A DNA stretch of 64,000 bases. Source: Pisolithus tinctorius (Eukaryota > Basidiomycota > Agaricomycetes > Boletales > Pisolithaceae). Made by a program: the position numbers and the translations under genes. The stretch covers positions 806,001 through 870,000 of the forward strand of contig JANFAH010000023.1 in the NCBI GenBank assembly GCA_024663395.1, in the 5' to 3' direction. Below the pieces are notes generated by a model. That model searched no databases and had not been told where the DNA came from. It worked only from the letters and a program-made list of their open reading frames with translations. Of this stretch, positions 57,576 through 64,000 are shown one piece after another; the stretch's first letter is position 1; each line of letters begins with the position of its first letter.

Positions 57576-59448
57576 ATGCTTCTTCCGCAATTTTCCCCAG
57601 GGATTCGTAAAGCCTATCTCGCACAGTACCGTCCATCAAGGGCAGCGTATTCCGAAGGTCGCTTCCACCAGAAATGCGATACCCCTCCCCCCGAGTCGTC
57701 ACAACAGGTCCCCGGCACATCCGCTGCTCTCATCTACAGTACATCATTGCGCGCGCTCGCACTTATTGTTCTAATACTTGATTTTCTTTAGAATAATTCG
57801 TGTTAGCATGGACTCGGACACCCACAAAATGGTACCCCCTGCTGTTGGCGGTCGGTGCTCTTCTACTCGTCATGATCCAGTATCGCAAGAAAGTGGCACG
57901 TGCAGAGAGAGGTCGACGGTCACGAGGTTATCAGACTTAGAGACCCTTGGCAGGTTCGCAACTCCTTCTTCTAAATACCTGTGCCCGTTCTCATCAAACA
58001 TTACTGAGGTTCACGTATTGGGTGCACTACCGCTCCGCAACCTGTCACGAGTATGGGGTTACCTGAATTCTCTCGAACTGCCCATTTGGATTTGCCCTTA
58101 CAGTTTACGGTTATACGCTTACATGTTTGGTTGTAACTTGGATGAAATCGAGCCCGACGACCTCACCCAGTACGCCAGTCTAGGAGACTTTTTCTATCGC
58201 AAGCTCAAACCTGGCGTTTGTCCGGTAGATAACTCGGTACTAGTAAGTGTACCACCATCCTACACTCGTATCATCCTTGAAATATTGTTATCAACCTCAT
58301 CTCTAGGTTAGTCCCGCGGACGGAACAGTTCTCCATCTCGGCGAAATAGATGGTCTGCACGTGGAACAGGTGAAGGGAATGACATATTCCCTTGATGCAC
58401 TTCTTGGCGTAGAAAAATCCAGTCCTGGCAGTCCCGTTTCTCCGACGTCGACAGTCGTCGAATTCCCCCGCGGCGACATGTCCGTCGTAGACGAACGCGA
58501 ATTCGCCAACGTCAATGGAATAGATTACTGCCTAAATGAGCTCTTGGGTTCTTCATCTGCAAACTCCTCCGGCTCGATGACTCCAACTCTAAACGATTCC
58601 AGTGCAGATTCCGACAACGAGACAATCACCCCCCGAAAACATGGTACTCGGATTGATGCATCTGTTACGCAAGAAGGCACTCCACAGGAGACCCTTGCGC
58701 ACGACGCTTCTGTCGCGCGTGAATTGGGTGTGCGTCCGTTCCTCATGAAGCGCAAGCGTAGCGCGTCCGGCACTGCCGTCAAACCAGGCAATGCTCTCTA
58801 CTTCACGGTGATCTACTTCGCCCCCGGTGACTACCATCATTTCCACAGTCCAACAGCTTGGGTCGTAGAAAAGCGCAGGCACTTTGTTGGTATGTGCACA
58901 GCATCCATCATATCAGTTCCGCGATGAACAACAGTTGTCAGGTGAACTGTTCTCCGTCTCGCCGTACATGGCCAAGCGGTTGCAGAACCTCTTCGTACTT
59001 AATGAGAGGGTTACTTTACTCGGTAGATGGCGATACGGATTTTTCAGCCATGATACCCGTCGGTGCAACTAATGTCGGCGGCATCAAGATTAATTTCGAT
59101 ACTGTACGAAGGAATTTCTTTTTCACTCAAATTGGCTTCGTTGATCACTTCTTGCAGGCACTGCGTAAGAATGTCCGTGTCCGACCGCCGCCACCAGGCA
59201 CATACAACGAAGCTGTGTATTCGGCCGCATCCCTATTGCTGAACGATCAGCCTCTGACCGCTGCCCAAGCAATGGGAGGCTTCTTTCTCGGCAGTACGAT
59301 CGTTCTCGTGTTCGAGGCACCTAAGACGTTCGAGTTCGCTGTCAAGCCTGGGCAGAAAGTCGAAGTCGGGAACCGGCTGGGCGATGTCCCTGGAGCAGTT
59401 ACCACGGTTGGGAAGGAAACGATACCATTGAAAGAGAAGACCGAGTGA
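57576..59448 (+). pseudogene. PSD1: Mitochondrial-type phosphatidylserine decarboxylase with two frameshifts
   Basis: The start ATG 57576 opens a Ser/Arg-rich mitochondrial presequence (MLLPQFSPGIRKAYLAQYRP). After an intron comes a membrane anchor (KWYPLLLAVGALLLVMIQYR), then [110 protein letters not shown] and the self-cleavage/pyruvoyl motif LGST in GGFFLGSTIVLVFEAPKTF. The enzyme makes phosphatidylethanolamine in the inner membrane. Four introns splice cleanly, but one extra T near 57938 (GYQT...DPWQ region) and one extra C near 59049 (RYGFFS|MIPVG) each shift the frame, and I found no intron that would absorb either. A Ser/Asp-rich insert is present at 58540-58730. Sequencing error is the alternative explanation. 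Confidence 0.82.
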
Positions 59449-60580
59449 GCAGCTCTGCTTGCGCGACGATAATGACGCGTCGCAGTGACTGGTGGAATTT
59501 TGCTCCACTTCGTATATATAGGCTTTCATCGCGCACATTGTCGCATTCGTACCCGCATGCATGCAATACCAATATTATCAATCTCGAACGTTACGTATTT
59601 CGCTATCACCCAGTCGGATGGATGCTGGGCATGGGTGTTGTTTTATATATCCAGTATAAAGATGCGATGAAGTTGATGATCGTTATCAGTTGCGAGAACC
59701 GTTGTCCAGGGCCGCGCTTCCCAAGTACAAACGCCAGTGCCGTGCGAGATGGGCAGTCACCTCCCGAATTAGCTGGTTGTATTCGGCCCCACACTGTGAA
59801 GGCACCTTCCCCGAAGTGGCGTGGAATGAAGTTAAACCGTTGCGCACCCATATTGGACTTGTCCTATCATCCCTGTTCGGCGGCCACTCTAGCAAGACTA
59901 TCTAGGACTCCGATGGGGTGGTCGTGTTGACCGTAATAGCTCTGTGAGCCAGACCTTCGCACTACCTCCTCTATCTTCATACTGGTCATGAGATAGGCTC
60001 AGTGAGTCTCAGTTACGTGATGATATGGTTGTTGCAGAGACACGGAAGAATCCGTAAATTGGCTTGTCGGTGTCTTTGACGATTAGGGACAGTCCGTTCT
60101 GGGGTCTGGTTTTCGTAATTGGGGTGCAAGCAAGCCCCTGTAAGTCCCCCGCGTGGCCACAGTTAGTAATTTATCCACTCCACTCGACTGCATAGCCCAA
60201 TTGTTTCCAGAAAAATGATGGGACACGCATGATCAGTGCAACCCTCTGGTCTTGGCGGCGAAGCAATAGTAAGGAGAGGTAGAAGCGCGGCATCTGGGCA
60301 TTGATTTCCCTTCGCAAGTCCGCCCATTATAAGTCTAGTTATTACTCGGCAGAGCCTCTCTTCATCCCACTCTTACTTGGGTAGCAGAGCTCTATGACCG
60401 CCAAGCACCGCCGAGCGCCATCTACACCGCTACCTCCTCTGCTATCTGGTGAGTGTATATCGCCCATAGGGGGTTGCATATCCAATCCCTAGCGACGAAA
60501 TGGCGTCGAAGGTGACGAAGACTAGACATGAACGGATCACTAACTTCTCTGTCTCTGCAGATGTAGGCATTCCAAAACGA
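59449..60580. other. Intergenic; promoter region of the GH27 gene
   Basis: No gene supported (a 161-codon frame at 59445-59930 overlaps the PSD end and looks non-coding). A short intron-like GTGAGTG...TCTGCAG (60449-60560) lies just before the GH27 ATG and may be a 5' UTR intron. Confidence 0.4.
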
Positions 60581-63008
60581 ATGAAGCCAACTGTCACTTC
60601 TGTCTTCGTGCTCGCCTTGGCGTTGTCCCCAGCTGTTTTAATTGGAGCCCATGCAAGTGAGGGAGTCGCAAAGCTTCCTGGTGAGCACCCCTTGCTAGCA
60701 GTCATGAAATGTACCTCTGATGCCTCGTGTCAGTGATGGGTTTTAACAGTTCGTTGGTCCGTTTCCGCGTACACAACTGGAACTGACACAAACTTATCTT
60801 GGATCGTAAAGCTTGGAATGCATACCATGTAGATCTCCTGCACACGATCCATTTCGTCGTACTGGCTGACGAGCGGTTCCCTATCTTAGTGCAACATTAG
60901 CGAGGACATTGTTATCAAAAATGCCAATCTTATGATATCCCTGGGCTTAGCGGTGCGTGGCGTAATCGTCGCAAACGTACTTTCGGGCACGCAGAGATTC
61001 ATTTCGTGTCTCCCCAGGATGCAGGATACCACTACGTTAACATTGATGATTGCTACGCTGCGAAACAGCGCAACTCTGACGGCGATATCGTTGCGAGTAA
61101 GCTCTGCTAGTGGGGAATTGGGTTATATATAGAGTGACTCACTTCGTCAGATCAAACCAAATTCCCATCTGGCATGAAGACACTGACGGACAACATTCAT
61201 GCTTTGGGATTGTGAGTTTCCAAATCATTCCTAGTTCAGATCCCATTCTCAGACCTAAACTGTTTCATAGGAACGCTGGAATCGTGGGTTGCACAGCCCA
61301 GCAACACTAAAAGCGACTTTATTAACCCCTGTCATTATCAAGTACAGTGACGCTGGCTGGTTTACTTGTCAACTCTATCCTGGATCGTACCAAAACGAGG
61401 CAAGGTGCGCTCGATCGCGCTCTAATGATCCTTTCCGCTGAACCGCGACCAGAGATGCGAAATTGTTTCAGGATGAATGGGGCTTTGACTACTTGAAGTA
61501 CGATACTACGAATTTTGCATGCTTAAGCACCTATACTTTCCATTTGTAGGTACGACAACTGTGCCGTTCCATTTGACAACATCACGAGGGAGAATATCAT
61601 GGGTCGTGCGTGTACTTCAACATTGCTGCCACTCAATTCCTTAGCCTGTCCTAGGATATGCGCGCATGGCAAATGCTATATCTGACTTATCCAAGTCTAC
61701 GGGGAAACCGCCTCTCATTTTGTCCCTGTGCGAATGGGGAAGGGTATGCGTGAGACATTTTGTGTTGGAAGCCAACGTTCATGCCCTCGTGTACAGGAGC
61801 AGGTATGGCTGTGGGGGAAGAGATACGGTCAGAGTTGGCGGGTATGTTTTCGTATACTAGCGGAGTGGAACTGATCTTGACGACGAAATGCCCAGACTGC
61901 CGGCGATCTTGGTGCGTTCAATGAATTTCTGTGCTTGCGCGTATGCGTGTATTGAGCGTTTGCAGTGCCTTTCTGGAAATCTGTCGCTTTCATCATTAAT
62001 CAGTAGGGGGCCTCGCTACAATGTGGTCTTGGGTTCGTTAACGAGATTTTGTAGAAATTCTTTCTATTCTTGGGCAAGCGATTTCTACGGACATAATGAC
62101 ATGGACATGGTAAGCAGCGGCTTGTCTCTTGTGTGTCTGTTTGATAAAACTCACAAATTGACATTCCTATAGCTCCAAATGTAAGTGAAAAGCTGTGATG
62201 CTATCGCAAGCTAACTTCGTTGCTCTTCAGTGGAAATGGAAATTTGACATACGAAGAATCCAAAACTCACTTCACCGCCTGGGCTCTGATGAAATCTCCG
62301 CTATTAATTGGCACCGATGTACGGACTGCATATCTCGGAACTGCATGTTCCGTTCATTGATTTCGACGAGAACAGCTTGAAACAGCCAGTAATCAGACGA
62401 TAGAGATTCTCACGAACCGTGAAATTATAGCCATTAACCAAGATCCAGTCGTCGGCACTGGTGTTACTCCCTTCAGATGGGGCATTAATGTAACTATGGT
62501 GTTTTTTCCGATAGAGTTACTCACTCACCTGTCGAAATCTTCTAGCCGGACTACATTAGCAACAATACACATCCTGCGCAGTATTGGAGTGGAGAGAGTC
62601 AGAACGGGACGGTGTTTATGTTGGCAAGCATCTCTTTTCGCTCCGAGAAATAACCTCCCATCTCATCATGTGAACCGACCACAGATCAATACATTGGACG
62701 AGCCAGCGACGATGTTTTTCAATCTGACCGAGTCTCCGTGGATTCGAGCAGGTATTCAGTATTCTGTTAGGGTAAGCCGGATTTCTTGAATGAAGCTTTT
62801 CCCCGTACCAGACAATATACCCTTGTAGGATCTTTGGGCTCATTCCAACAATGGCACTGCTGTAAGGAACTTCACAGCATATAATGTCCCCCCACATGGT
62901 GTTGTCGCGTTACTGCTTCAAGATGCTGGGGATGAACCTGAGGGGCTGTGGCCACCCTGTGCAGTCACATGGTGGTGTGTAAGCCAGTCTGGCATAATCA
63001 TTGTCTAG
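60581..63008 (+). CDS. GH27 alpha-galactosidase, secreted, intron-rich
   Basis: ATG 60581 begins a signal peptide ([20 protein letters not shown]). The rest is spread over about 18 exons: [20 protein letters not shown] (60890-60952), [77 protein letters not shown] with the nucleophile Asp of [111 protein letters not shown] and [17 protein letters not shown]. It hydrolyses terminal alpha-galactosides of galactomannan and raffinose sugars outside the cell. Exons of 6 nt (60734-60739), 17 nt (60812-60828), 13 nt (61271-61283) and 8 nt (62173-62180) are needed, and one intron is GC-AG (62624-62684). The C-terminus [13 protein letters not shown] runs into CpG-poor DNA and stops at 63008, shorter than relatives. 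The splice near 62320-62393 is uncertain. Confidence 0.85.
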
Positions 63009-63689
63009 TGAACAGTGGGTGGAGCCTCTATCATATTGCCTGGCATTGGGCTGTATCTGGTGTTAGAACACTAAATTGCTATGTACTATTGAAGTGAGCT
63101 GCAGCTGTATTTGATGATGAAGGTTGCATGATGGAGTGAAACCCAGATTAATGGTTGGCTGTGTGCACATACACTTTACATTCATCAACAACCCAGCCCT
63201 CCTGTAAGGTTGGTTGGGATTCTCTCAAGCTCACTTGCATGAAGTGTACTGTATGGTATTTGCACTATAAGACATAGAGATAAAAAAGATTAGAATCAGT
63301 AAATTGACAAAAGTCTAGTTTACACTTATTTGATCTTATGCATATATGTACCTTAAATTCTATTCTAAGTTCAATAAACCACATTGTCCTAAGAGATGAA
63401 ATAGTGCTCTGTCAATCATTGTCTGAATAATCTTAGCAACTAAGAGAGCTTTTAGATCTCTCACAATTTTCATCTTGTGAGACTTCACAGCTAATAGAAC
63501 TGAAGCAAACACACAAGCTTGCTGAGACACACAATCCAAATATGATTGTCACACCATGCTAGATACAAATCATACTAAATAGAATGGTTGACAAAAAAGA
63601 TGCAGAGCATATGATTGTGAATGGCTGTAAAAAATAATGGTCAGTGAATAATGAATAAAATAGGTATGGTTGGGGAAGACCTACTGTCA
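63009..63689. other. CpG-poor, AT-rich repeat-like DNA
   Basis: Composition changes sharply at about 62968. No gene recognised. Confidence 0.5.
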
Positions 63690-63975
63690 ACAAAATGCAA
63701 ATAGGTCCTGGTAGTCACTGTCCTCTTCATCCAATTCTGTGGCAGTATCTGCTACCATGTTTTTCTTAATGTTCTTCTAAGTGTCTTCAATAATAAGGAT
63801 GAAGTTCTCATCAGACAAATGCTTGATTGGTTTGAGGCAATGTCTTGTTGCTGCACCCCAGACAGTGTTGTTAAATTCATACTGGTTTCCTTTCAGAATG
63901 ACAGCAGTCCAGATGTTGCCTGAATTGGAGGTTTTGAATGTGATCTGGCTGTTGGCAGCTAATGTCAGAACTCAA
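63690..63975 (-). pseudogene. Coding relic, unknown transposon-like protein
   Basis: On the minus strand a frame reads QITFKTSNSGNIWTAVILKG, YEFNNTVWGAATRHCLKPIK, HLSDENFILIIEDT, then a TAG and an acidic tail TELDEEDSDYQDLFAF. It looks protein-like but I cannot name it; it may continue beyond the window. Confidence 0.35.
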
Positions 63976-64000
63976 CAAACCTGTGTGAGGATTATATTAG

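Noticed and set aside
61320..61450. In-frame stop between YQNEAR and DAKLFQ in the GH27 gene
   Set aside because: It lies in a clean intron (GTGCGCTCG...CGACCAG) whose removal joins the conserved residues.
60581..63008. Initial reading of the GH27 locus as a pseudogene full of stops
   Set aside because: Short GT-AG (and one GC-AG) introns and microexons restore an uninterrupted reading through almost the whole family length.

Overview
The window looks like a piece of an Agaricomycete (mushroom-forming basidiomycete) genome. Genes are split by many 45-65 nt introns. Recognisable proteins include an inositol polyphosphate multikinase, a mitochondrial-type phosphatidylserine decarboxylase, a GH27 alpha-galactosidase, an Urb2/Npa2-like nucleolar protein and a P-loop GTPase of a kind common in mushrooms. 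No prokaryotic signals were used or expected.

Layout. 0-2.6 kb: one spliced hypothetical gene of normal CpG content. 2.6-46.9 kb: a repeat block of about 44 kb, almost free of CpG. It holds a 65-bp minisatellite (3.75-6.8 kb); a complete Ty3/gypsy chromovirus (7955-21167, 399-bp LTRs, TSD CATGC) split by a CCGG-rich non-autonomous LTR element (10773-17917); a complete PIF-Harbinger element (21332-24599, TSD TTA); a CpG-rich ~470-bp tandem repeat (24.9-26.0 kb); nested and inverted copies of a 1.83-kb TG...CA element carrying an open frame (27809-35840); a ~2-kb palindrome built from LTR and MITE pieces (36285-38223); and an 80-bp minisatellite of about 70 copies (40.55-46.17 kb). 46.4-48.0 kb: a GTPase gene straddling the edge of the CpG-poor block. 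48-63 kb: ordinary CpG-containing gene space with the multikinase (50.4-51.8 kb, +), Urb2-like remains on the minus strand either side of it, an unidentified minus-strand gene, a truncated GH27 copy, a frameshifted PSD gene and a microexon-rich GH27 gene. The last kilobase returns to CpG-poor repeat DNA, which appears to have replaced the 3' end of the GH27 gene.

How it fits together. The genes do not form an operon or an obvious pathway; they are housekeeping neighbours beside a growing repeat block. Most autonomous transposon genes here are dead. Their stops are TGA at places where an Arg codon (CGA) is expected, and target-site duplications have decayed as CG to TG on one copy and CG to CA on the other, as expected for methylated-CpG deamination or a RIP-like process. 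Because those 4-bp target duplications can still be paired, a chromosomal inversion between two oppositely oriented element copies can be inferred. That inversion footprint, the ORF-bearing solo-LTR-like element and the CCGG-periodic non-autonomous element are the least conventional things in the window.
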